Below, piece by piece: positions 1 to 7,852 of a DNA stretch of 64,000 nt. Made by a program: the position numbers and the translations under genes. The notes under the pieces are model-generated. The model saw only the letters and a list, made by a program, of their open reading frames with translations. It did not search any database and was not told the DNA's origin. The stretch lies in NCBI GenBank assembly GCA_007748055.1, contig CP036279.1, positions 6,262,001 through 6,326,000 on the forward strand, given 5' to 3'. This DNA is from Kolteria novifilia (lineage in GTDB: Bacteria > Planctomycetota > Planctomycetia > Kolteriales > Kolteriaceae). The first letter of the stretch is position 1; each line of letters begins with the position of its first letter.

Positions 1-317
1 ATCCGACTCAGATGCTATCTGGTTACGAGCAAACTCGTAGCTTTTTGAATCGAATTCAGCGAGATTCACCCCAATCCCCCCTCTCAACTTTAACAAGATA
101 GAGAAGACAGGAAGCATGGGTGCCTCGTTCAGGGGCGAGAATAGCATAGCCGATCCCGCTCGCTAGATCGTTTTCCCGTCTCTTTTGCCGGATCACTTGT
201 GAAGCCGAGCGCAGTTTGAGACAATTCGGCAATATCGAAACGACCGCGACGTCCACGAGGCAGAATCTCCCCCGTTTCAACGCCTTAGGGCTCCTTCTCC
301 TCTCACTGGATTCTCCC
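1..317. other. Left-edge stretch without a supported gene
   Basis: I see no convincing coding region, RNA gene or repeat here. A minus-strand open frame overlaps it but is a shadow of the plus-strand propeller gene. The next gene could begin at a TTG at 216, but the ATG at 318 gives a clean lipoprotein signal, so I leave this stretch as upstream sequence. Confidence 0.4.
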
Positions 318-2429
318 ATGGCCCTGATGGATCGCACCCGATATGGCGTCACCTTGCTCCTAAGTGGCTGCTTCTTCGTCCCCGGCATCTGGTCTCCAGA
401 CGGCTCCGAGATCGCCTTCCTCACCCAAACGGTGCAGGGAGAGTCAATTTTTTCCCAGAATTGGCTTTTCGGGCGAGGCGATGGCGCCGCTCTGGTCTCC
501 TCCGGCGCCGTCGAGGATCCGGGAGTCCGCGTCGAAGATTTTGACAAAATCGACTCGGGAGACGATCTCGAGGACCAAACGGTCGAGGGGTTCGATCGCC
601 CCTGCCCACTCCTCGCGAACGAGCACACTTCCAGTGAGCTATGGATCGCCAATCCCCGCGGCGGAGCCCGCCGACGTCTCGTGCGCTCCCAGGGACTGCT
701 GAGCAACCCCTCCTGGGCTCCCGATGGCGGCTATCTCGTCTACATGGAGTTTCTGCCCGAATCAGACGCTCCGGCCAGCGAGACTTCCGCGGAGCGGTAC
801 ATCACCGGCACCCTCGCCCTCCGCCGCCACCATCGCCTCGGCAAGACCGAGACCATCGTCGAACGTGCCGTGACGCTCCCGGCGAGTTCGCTGGCGTTTC
901 TGCCCGACATGGCCCCCGACGTCGCCCCCACGGGCATGCACGTCGCGGTTCCTTGGATCGATTCGATGAGCCTCGATGTGCTCAAACTCAGCGGTGGGGA
1001 CCATTTGGCGACGATCGAGCACGCCACCCGCCCCTCGTGGTCGCCCGACGGGCAGTATCTCGCGTGCCTACATCTCTTGGGCGATGTCCCCGATCGCATC
1101 GAACCCGAAATCTCCGACGAAGCTCATCTCTACGTCCACCCGGTCGACGACCTTGAGCAAGGCGTGCGCATCCTCGCGAACGCCTCCGCCTCCCAGACCG
1201 CGAACTGGGACTCCAGCGGCAACTCACTCGTCGCGATCCACCACGACGATGCCGGCATCGGCATTCCATCGCGACACCTCGCCAGCGAACGGGCCCGATT
1301 GGTTCGAGCGATGCTCAACGGATCGGAGGAACAACCAATCCTCACGCCGACCGACGACCTGCGGCGCGGATCGCGTCCCAAGGGACCAGTCCGGCTCTAC
1401 CATGTCGTCCTCCCCGCCGCGCGGCGCATCTTCACCATCGTCCAAGGTCCCAAAGTTCCCTCCCAAGTCAACGAGCTGGATCTCTCCTTCGGCGGGATCC
1501 TTCGGAGCTGGCATCCACTCGACAACGGCAAGACCGACCTCATCCCCTTGGGATCCCTTTCCGCATCCTCGCGGGGAGACTTCCTGGCTCTTCGCTACGG
1601 CATCCCCGAAGTCGGTGCCCCGCTCGGGTTGATCGAACTCTCCAGCGGGAAGTTGACCACTTGGACTCCCGATGCCGCCTCCACCGAGCGTGCTCTCTGG
1701 GCGATCGGGGAAGCCGTGAAGCGAACGGTACTCGATGACGCGGCCGGCGAGCGATCTCCGTTCCGCGTGGCGGGTCTCCTTCCCGCCGTCGAGCGTCGCG
1801 AACGTTCCTACCAAGGCCCGACGGGACTCGAGATCTTCCCGACACCGCTCGAACAATCGGAACGAACGACCTCGACCCAGGCGGCCATCGATCGCCTCGC
1901 CGCTCACGGGCTAGAGCTACTCGACCGCTATCCCAGCTCCCCCTCGATCACTCAAACGCGACAACGTCGGCTCGAGGAAGTTCGACTCCTGTTGGCGTAC
2001 GCGCGCAGAGACTATGAGTCGGCGCTCGACGCCTTGACCGCAATCGAGCGTCTCTCGGAAGCCGCGGGCACGAACCGCGACCAGTTTCTTCTCGCCGTGG
2101 TGAAGGCCCAGTGCTGGATCGGGCTGAATCGACGGGTCCCCGCACGCTCGCTGGTGGCGAATCTCCTCGCCGAACGTCGCCGGCTGTGGAACGATGCCAC
2201 GCGCCCGGTCGATTCGGAGAGTATCCTTCTCGTGGGGATCCCCTCCGCGACGAACGGTCCCCGGAACGAGGAGGTTCCGTCGGATGATCCGATCCTCAGC
2301 CGACTCAACGGGCTCATGGCCGCTTGCCAGCCACCCGACCCCTTCGGAGAGGAACTGGTTCCCGTCAATCCTTTCGAAGAGGACAAACCGGTCGAGTTTG
2401 CCCCGCCCGAACGCCACGACGATGACTGA
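318..2429 (+). CDS. TolB-like beta-propeller lipoprotein with TPR-like C-terminus
   Basis: Predicted exported lipoprotein of about 703 residues. The ATG at 318 is chosen because it yields a short basic N-region, a hydrophobic stretch and a lipobox (LLSGC). A TTG at 216 is in frame but gives no sensible signal. The body has several PD40/WD40-like blades of the TolB type, seen as WSPDGSEIAF, PSWAPDGGYL, PSWSPDGQYL and a weaker NWDSSGNSL. The last 150 residues are helical and TPR-like (ARRDYESALDAL). Families of this kind bind partners at the cell surface or in the periplasm; no enzymatic residues are evident. The gene is 50 bases upstream of the PQQ-type propeller gene and may be co-transcribed with it. 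The specific function is unknown. Confidence 0.65.
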   Translation: MALMDRTRYGVTLLLSGCFFVPGIWSPDGSEIAFLTQTVQGESIFSQNWLFGRGDGAALVSSGAVEDPGVRVEDFDKIDSGDDLEDQTVEGFDRPCPLLANEHTSSELWIANPRGGARRRLVRSQGLLSNPSWAPDGGYLVYMEFLPESDAPASETSAERYITGTLALRRHHRLGKTETIVERAVTLPASSLAFLPDMAPDVAPTGMHVAVPWIDSMSLDVLKLSGGDHLATIEHATRPSWSPDGQYLACLHLLGDVPDRIEPEISDEAHLYVHPVDDLEQGVRILANASASQTANWDSSGNSLVAIHHDDAGIGIPSRHLASERARLVRAMLNGSEEQPILTPTDDLRRGSRPKGPVRLYHVVLPAARRIFTIVQGPKVPSQVNELDLSFGGILRSWHPLDNGKTDLIPLGSLSASSRGDFLALRYGIPEVGAPLGLIELSSGKLTTWTPDAASTERALWAIGEAVKRTVLDDAAGERSPFRVAGLLPAVERRERSYQGPTGLEIFPTPLEQSERTTSTQAAIDRLAAHGLELLDRYPSSPSITQTRQRRLEEVRLLLAYARRDYESALDALTAIERLSEAAGTNRDQFLLAVVKAQCWIGLNRRVPARSLVANLLAERRRLWNDATRPVDSESILLVGIPSATNGPRNEEVPSDDPILSRLNGLMAACQPPDPFGEELVPVNPFEEDKPVEFAPPERHDDD

Positions 2430-2479
2430 GCGAACGTCGAAATCAACAACCAAGTTGCGTTGCCACCATAACAAGGGAG

Positions 2480-3805
2480 ATGAGCGTGCGTAGCCGAACG
2501 CTTTACCTAGCTGGACTTTCCGCCGCGATGTTGTTCGCGGCCCCTTCCCTCACGCTTTCGATCGCGCAGGCCGGCTCGAGCGGAGCCGATGGAACGGCGT
2601 GGAACCAATGGCGTGGCCCCGACCGCGACGGCCTCTCCAAGGAAACGGGACTGAGCAAGGATTGGGAGACGCAACGACCCAAGCTTCTCTGGATGTCCGA
2701 CCGGATGGGCACGGGCTACGCCGGGCTCGCGATCGCCGATGGCCGCATCTTCACCACAGGCAACTCCGATGGCGGCCAAGCGGTCGTCGCCGCGAACCAG
2801 GAAGACGGCAAAGTGATCTGGCGCCGCGTCCTGACCGACCAAGTCCCCAAGCACGGCTACCAAGGTTCACGCTGCACCCCGACCGTCGACGGCGATCGGC
2901 TCTTTGTCATGCTTTCCGACGGCACCATCGCGTGCCTCCAAACCGATGACGGCAAAGTCGTCTGGAAGCGACACGCCAAGGACTGGAACGGCAAGATGAT
3001 GTCGAGTTGGGGCTACTCCGAGTCTCCCCTCGTCGACGGCAACAAGGTCATCGTCACGCCCGGAGGCCCCGACGCGATGATGGTCGCCCTCAACAAGAGG
3101 ACCGGCAAGGAGATCTGGAAGTCGGCCGTCCCCAACCTCGGCGACAACGGCAAGGACGGAGCGGGTTACTCCTCCGCGATCATTTCCAACGGCGCGGGCG
3201 TGAAGCAGTATGTCCAACTCACCGGCCGAGGCCTCATCGGCGTGCGGGCCAAGGACGGCAAGTTCCTCTGGGGCTACAATCCGGTCGCCAACCCAACCGC
3301 CAACATCCCGACCCCGATCGCCAGCGGCGACTACGTCTTCGGCACCTCCGGCTACGGCACCGGCGCGGCGCTGCTGAAGCTCTCGCGCGCTCCGCGCGGC
3401 GGAGTGAAGGCGGAAGAGGTCTACTTTCTCCCCGCGAAGACCTTTCAGAACCACCACGGCGGTGTGCTCCTGGTGGGCGATCACCTCTATGCCGGACATA
3501 AGCACAACAACGGCTTTCCCATCTGTCTCGACATGAAGTCGGGGGATGTCGTTTGGGGTGGCGACATTCGCGGCCCCGGAAAGGGCTCGGCCGCGGTCCT
3601 CTACGCGGACGGCCATCTCATCTTCCGCTACCAAGACGGCACGCTCGCGCTCATCGAGGCGACGCCCGAAGAGTACCGGCTCAAGGGAACGCTCAAGCCC
3701 GCGTTCCAGGAACGCGAGAGCTGGTCGCACCCCGTCATTGTCGACGGCAAGCTCTACCTCCGCGAGCAAGACAAGCTGATGTGCTACGACCTGAAGGAAT
3801 CGTGA
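2480..3805 (+). CDS. Secreted PQQ-like beta-propeller protein
   Basis: A 441-residue protein with a clear N-terminal signal peptide (hydrophobic LAGLSAAMLFAAPSL, cleavage near AQA). A planctomycete-type start of the propeller follows, NQWRGPDRDG. At least five PQQ-like blades are visible as DGKVIWRR, DGKVVWKRHA, TGKEIWKSAV, DGKFLWGY and SGDVVWGG. The fold resembles BamB and quinoprotein dehydrogenases, but I see no metal- or PQQ-binding signature that would support a dehydrogenase. It is probably a periplasmic binding or scaffold protein. AAGGGAG abuts the ATG at 2480, so a GTG two codons downstream at 2486 is an equally possible start. It lies between a propeller lipoprotein and an SDR gene with short gaps. 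Confidence 0.75.
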   Translation: MSVRSRTLYLAGLSAAMLFAAPSLTLSIAQAGSSGADGTAWNQWRGPDRDGLSKETGLSKDWETQRPKLLWMSDRMGTGYAGLAIADGRIFTTGNSDGGQAVVAANQEDGKVIWRRVLTDQVPKHGYQGSRCTPTVDGDRLFVMLSDGTIACLQTDDGKVVWKRHAKDWNGKMMSSWGYSESPLVDGNKVIVTPGGPDAMMVALNKRTGKEIWKSAVPNLGDNGKDGAGYSSAIISNGAGVKQYVQLTGRGLIGVRAKDGKFLWGYNPVANPTANIPTPIASGDYVFGTSGYGTGAALLKLSRAPRGGVKAEEVYFLPAKTFQNHHGGVLLVGDHLYAGHKHNNGFPICLDMKSGDVVWGGDIRGPGKGSAAVLYADGHLIFRYQDGTLALIEATPEEYRLKGTLKPAFQERESWSHPVIVDGKLYLREQDKLMCYDLKES

Positions 3806-3830
3806 TTACCGAGTCCCAATGGGAGGATTC

Positions 3831-4607
3831 ATGATGAGTCGCCTCAAGGATAAAGTTGCCATCATCACGGGAGCCGGACGAGGCATCGGCCGCGCGACGG
3901 CGGAACTCTTCGCCACCGAGGGCGCCAAGCTCGCTCTCGCCGGGCGCACGCTCGAGCCTCTCGAGGCCCTGGCGGAACAGATCAAGTCGGCGGGCGGCGA
4001 GGCGATCGCCGTCGCGACCGATGTCGCCGAGGAAGCAAGTTGCGCGAACCTGGTCTCGAAGACGGTCGAGGCCTTCGGGCGAATCGACATCGTCATCAAC
4101 AACGCCGCGATCCTCATCGGCAAGACAGTCGAAGAGGCCACCGGCGACGATTGGAAGAAGATTCTCGACATCAACGTCCTCGGAATCGCTTGGGTCAGTA
4201 AGCACGCGGTCGCTCCCTTGCGTGCCGCGGGCGGCGGGTCGATCGTGAACATCGGGTCGACCTCGTCGGTTCTCGCCCAATCGGCGATGGTCCCTTACAA
4301 CGCCACCAAGGGAGCGGTCCTGCAACTGACGCGCTGCATGGCCGGCGACTTGGCTCCCGACAAGATCCGGGTCAACACCGTCAGCCCGGGACCGATCTGG
4401 ACGGAGATGATGGAAGAGTTCGCGACGTCCCACGGCCTCGATCGAAGTGAAGTCAACACCGCCCCGGATCTCGGCGGCCGGACGATGCTTGGCCGAGTCG
4501 GCGAAACGAACGAAGTCGCCAGCGCGATCCTCTTTCTCGCCTCCGACGAGTCCTCCTTCATCACCGGCGCCAACCTTTTCGTCGACGGCGGCATCACGGC
4601 GAAGTGA
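3831..4607 (+). CDS. SDR-family NAD(P)-dependent oxidoreductase
   Basis: Classical short-chain dehydrogenase/reductase of 258 residues. The dinucleotide motif TGAGRGIG is at residues 13-20, NNAA at 90-93, and the catalytic triad is Ser143, Tyr156 and Lys160 (YNATK). It ends in the usual ITGANLFVDGGI. The start at 3831 (or the adjacent ATG at 3834) is preceded by GGGAGG at good spacing, so the ATG at 3819 is unlikely. The family oxidises or reduces hydroxyl/keto groups on sugars, acyl chains or steroids; the substrate cannot be read from the sequence. It starts 25 bases after the PQQ-like propeller gene and is probably transcribed with it. Confidence 0.85.
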   Translation: MMSRLKDKVAIITGAGRGIGRATAELFATEGAKLALAGRTLEPLEALAEQIKSAGGEAIAVATDVAEEASCANLVSKTVEAFGRIDIVINNAAILIGKTVEEATGDDWKKILDINVLGIAWVSKHAVAPLRAAGGGSIVNIGSTSSVLAQSAMVPYNATKGAVLQLTRCMAGDLAPDKIRVNTVSPGPIWTEMMEEFATSHGLDRSEVNTAPDLGGRTMLGRVGETNEVASAILFLASDESSFITGANLFVDGGITAK

Positions 4608-4846
4608 GGAGCGGGTGATCGCGCAATTTTGGGGTTCGCGACGAAGGAGACTACTCCCCGCTCGATCACCCTCCTATCAATCCCTTGCCGCGAGAACCGT
4701 GCCAAATACCTTTGGGAGCGGTCTATCATGTCCGTCGAACTGCGGCAGCCTCGCAATCTACACCAACCCCGAGCGGCGACTGAGCCCACATTCTACCCGT
4801 CGGGCCGTCACTGCCGAGTTGTCCCCCACCGAGAGGCTTGCGAGAC

Positions 4847-5218
4847 GTGCTCCGACTCAAACTCCTTCTCCGAAACGCCGGTGTCGCCGGGATCTTGCAA
4901 TTGAGCGTCGTCGCGTTGATCTTCTTCTTCGCCTTGCGCCGTGACATCTCAACGGGAGACGCGGTACTCACCATTCCCATCCTCGCGGGGGTATTGGTCT
5001 TCTCGTACCTGATCCGCGAGTTCCTGATCGATCACTTCGACGTCGTTCGCTGGATCATGAACGGGGTCGCGGTCGTGGGCATCATCCTCTTCGTCGTCCT
5101 TCGCAATGTCGAGATGGTGGAACCGCTCTGGTTGCGAGCGCTCATAGTCGGTGTTTTCGGATTCTACATGGGCTGTTACTTCTGGATGCTTTCCGATTGG
5201 CGAACCTTCCCGGCATGA
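4847..5218 (+). CDS. Small four-helix membrane protein
   Basis: About 123 residues with four hydrophobic segments: VAGILQLSVVALIFFFAL, IPILAGVLVFSYLIREFL, VAVVGIILFVVL and ALIVGVFGFYMGCYFWML. The GTG at 4847 is chosen because a GAGAGG lies ten bases upstream; the TTG at 4838 is almost on top of it. No family is recognised. It is an inner-membrane protein of unknown function, in the same direction as the upstream SDR but about 240 bases away. Confidence 0.55.
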   Translation: MLRLKLLLRNAGVAGILQLSVVALIFFFALRRDISTGDAVLTIPILAGVLVFSYLIREFLIDHFDVVRWIMNGVAVVGIILFVVLRNVEMVEPLWLRALIVGVFGFYMGCYFWMLSDWRTFPA

Positions 5219-5255
5219 GGTTCGCGGGACTCGCACGTCCATCGCGTCCACTTCC

Positions 5256-6095
5256 TCACATCGGCAGCACTTCGCCGGTAAGGAACTTCGAGTCCGCGTC
5301 GGACGCGAGATAGACATAGGACCGAGCGATTTCCTCGAACTCGATGGAAAGTTCCGGTTCGTCCTCGTCGGCGAGGTACAACGGTGTCGTTTCCAGCCCG
5401 AGGGCGACACAGTTAACACGGACTCGCCTCTCCACAAGGTTCTGGGCCAAGGACTTCGTGAAGGAATGAATTGCACCTTTGGTCGCGGCGTAGTCGAGTA
5501 GCCGTGCGTCGCCGTTTAACCCCGCGACCGATCCGGAGTTAATGATCGCGGCCCCCGGCGGCATGTGCTCGATCGCGAACTTCGTCATGCAGAAGTAGCC
5601 AAAGACGTTCGTCCGGAAGGTCTTCTCCCACTGCGCGAAGGAGATCTGGTCCAAGCCATCCCGCTGTTCCTGATAGGCCCCGTTGTTGACGAGGATGTCG
5701 ATTCGTCCGAAGCGTTCGACGCACCGCTCGACCGCCTCGCGGCAGGAGCCCGGATCGGACATGTCCCCGGGAATGAGCAAGGCATCTTGCCCCTCCGCTT
5801 CAATCGCTCTCTTCGTCCGTCTGGCAGCCTCGTGCTCGGCGTCGGAACAGATCAGGGCCACATTGGCCCCTTCGCGAGCGAAGTGAACCGCGACCGCTCG
5901 ACCGATCCCCGAGTTCCCACCGGTCACAAGGGCAACCTTCTGCCTCAGTTTTCTCGTGTCGCCAGGAAGGCCGCTTTGAATCTCGGGCTTCGGCTTCGCT
6001 CCCAAGCTCAGTCCGCTGTCGGCCGCGGCGGCAACTCCACTACTGATCGCGTCAGGATCTGGAGAAGAGCGTGGTCCAGACGTCATCATGTTCAT
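5256..6095 (-). CDS. SDR-family oxidoreductase, general-stress type, short C-terminus
   Basis: About 279 residues. The SDR core begins near residue 50 after a Pro/Gly/Ser-rich N-terminal extension of the kind found in YhxC/Gsp39-like and YghA-like proteins. The cofactor motif TGGNSGIG is at residues 58-65, NNGA near 137, and the catalytic residues are Ser189, Tyr202 and Lys206. The start at 6095 has GGGGA about eight bases upstream; the open frame continues upstream but without SDR-like sequence. The protein stops at TGEVLPM, whereas relatives normally continue with a short GG-containing tail. It is therefore slightly truncated, although the catalytic core is intact. It is convergent with the small membrane protein gene. 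Confidence 0.75.
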   Translation of the reverse strand: MNMMTSGPRSSPDPDAISSGVAAAADSGLSLGAKPKPEIQSGLPGDTRKLRQKVALVTGGNSGIGRAVAVHFAREGANVALICSDAEHEAARRTKRAIEAEGQDALLIPGDMSDPGSCREAVERCVERFGRIDILVNNGAYQEQRDGLDQISFAQWEKTFRTNVFGYFCMTKFAIEHMPPGAAIINSGSVAGLNGDARLLDYAATKGAIHSFTKSLAQNLVERRVRVNCVALGLETTPLYLADEDEPELSIEFEEIARSYVYLASDADSKFLTGEVLPM

Positions 6096-6544
6096 GTGTC
6101 TATCCCCACTGGCGGAAGTGTTCGACGGGGGTTCTCGTTGCTTGCGAGCAATTGGCGTCCGTGCCGGAGCTGAGTCTCTCCTATGGCAACCACTGTTCCA
6201 AAGAGGGCCGGCCGTGTGGAGATTTTGACGGACAGCCAATCGTTTGAAGTGCCAATGATGTAGCAACGAAGCGATGGACGCGCAGCGACGATGAGCACAT
6301 CACCTGAAGAGGCAACACAAGACCAATGTTGCTAGACAGTTATGACGACCAAGCGAGATGCAACCCGAACACGGCCGTCGACGCACCGGATGAAGTGGGA
6401 TATGGCGAAAGTAGAGTACGACCGCCAGCTCCGCGATGCAGTGTCACGGGCAGATGTCGGAGACATTGGCCATGACCGAGACAGCTTGGCTTGAGAAAGA
6501 CCATCCGGGGATCGAGCTGGGATCCATGAGTTCCCTGACCCAAT
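6096..6544. other. Intergenic region between SDR and DUF1552 gene
   Basis: About 450 bases. The short open frames here lack family resemblance, ribosome-binding sites and plausible composition. It should hold the promoter of the minus-strand SDR gene and the 3' end of the DUF1552 transcript. I see no clear terminator hairpin. Confidence 0.4.
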
Positions 6545-7834
6545 CTACGAGGTCATTTCGAGGCCCTGCATCGTTCCGGTCGTGGTGGCGAACTGATCGA
6601 CTTCCATACCGAGACGCTGGAGCAGGCTGATGTACATCCTGGGGAGGGCGTAGTTCTTCTTCTTGTCGAAGGCGAGGTGTTGGCCGTGCTTGAAGCCGCC
6701 TCCGGCGAGCAGGACGGGCATGTTGCGATTGTCGTGGCTCGAGGCATTGCCCAAGTTGCTCGTCAGCAGCACCGAGGTCCGATCGAGCAAGCTGGTGCCG
6801 GTGTCATCGGTTGACTGCAAGCTGCGGAGGAAGTCGCCCCAAGCCGCGACGATCGCGGTTTCGACCAACGCCAACTGAGCGAGTTTCTCCTCGTCGCGTC
6901 CGTGGTGGGAGAGCGAATGATAGCCCTCCTCGACTCCTGGAAGGGGGACGACACCGCCACTACCGCCCAAGTGATAGGTGACAATGCGGGTCGAGTCGGT
7001 TTCGAGCGCCAGTCGGACCATGTCGCTCATCAGTCGTTGACGGCCGACAAAATCCTTGGAATTGCCGATGTCGTTGGGGCGATTGGCGTCGACCTTCGGC
7101 TTGGAGCGCTCGGCCCATGCCTCCGAGGCGGCCATCCGCTTCTCCAGATCGCGGACGCTGGTGAAGAAGGCGTCGAGGCGCTGACGATCGCCGGCCCCAA
7201 CTTGACGGGTCAGCCGCTTGGCGTCGTCGGCGACCAGGTCCATGATCCCGCGACCCTGGCGAATGTTGTTGGCCTGCCGCTTGCGATCGGCGGGCGAGTC
7301 GTTGATGAAGAGTCGGGCGTAGAGGCGCGACGGCGACGACTCCGCGGGAATCATCGCACCATTCTCGGTGTAGGAGGGACTCGTGCTGCCGCTGCTACTG
7401 AGGATCAACGATGGGAACCGGGTGTGATGGCCGAGATGCTTGGCCATGTACTGATCAAGCGAGACGGTGTTTCGCGAACGCCCCGTGCCAGCGCCCGGGT
7501 TGGCGGTCAACAGACTCGCCTCGGCGCGGTGCCCTCCGGTGACGCCCGGATGGGAGCTTCCCGAGACCACGGTGAACTGATCCCGCAAGTCCGCGATCGG
7601 CTCGAGGTAGGGCGAGAGTTCGTAGTCCCGTCCCCCCTTGGTCGGATTGAGGTTGTCGGCGACCAGTCCCAGCCCGAGCGTCATCGCGACAAAGCGCCGC
7701 GGCGGTTCGGTCACGCCGGCGAACGCGGCATCCATCGAGCTGAGCCAGGGGAGAGCCAGAGCGACTCCCGCACCGCGAAGCATGGTGCGTCGATCGATCT
7801 TGCGTCCAAAGTTGAAGTTGATGTCGTGGCTCAC
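6545..7834 (-). CDS. DUF1552 (HxxSHH) protein with Tat-type signal
   Basis: A 429-residue member of the planctomycete/verrucomicrobial DUF1552 family. The N-terminus has a twin-arginine motif (RRTMLR, residues 15-20) followed by a hydrophobic stretch ending near AFAG, so Tat export in the folded state is likely. The family signature HSLSHHG lies near residue 305. The biochemical role is not established; these proteins are almost always encoded next to DUF1587/1592/1588/1585 proteins with haem-binding motifs. Here it starts 18 bases after that partner's stop, so the two are an operon. Confidence 0.9.
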   Translation of the reverse strand: MSHDINFNFGRKIDRRTMLRGAGVALALPWLSSMDAAFAGVTEPPRRFVAMTLGLGLVADNLNPTKGGRDYELSPYLEPIADLRDQFTVVSGSSHPGVTGGHRAEASLLTANPGAGTGRSRNTVSLDQYMAKHLGHHTRFPSLILSSSGSTSPSYTENGAMIPAESSPSRLYARLFINDSPADRKRQANNIRQGRGIMDLVADDAKRLTRQVGAGDRQRLDAFFTSVRDLEKRMAASEAWAERSKPKVDANRPNDIGNSKDFVGRQRLMSDMVRLALETDSTRIVTYHLGGSGGVVPLPGVEEGYHSLSHHGRDEEKLAQLALVETAIVAAWGDFLRSLQSTDDTGTSLLDRTSVLLTSNLGNASSHDNRNMPVLLAGGGFKHGQHLAFDKKKNYALPRMYISLLQRLGMEVDQFATTTGTMQGLEMTS

Positions 7835-7852
7835 GAGAAGCCTCCCCTGGAA

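Noticed and set aside
56-706. 216-codon minus-strand open frame at the left edge
   Set aside because: It is antisense to the propeller lipoprotein gene and Ser/Arg-rich, as is typical of shadow frames in GC-rich DNA.
6340-6543. 67-codon minus-strand open frame upstream of the SDR gene
   Set aside because: No ribosome-binding site, no hydrophobic or domain pattern, and composition like random translation.
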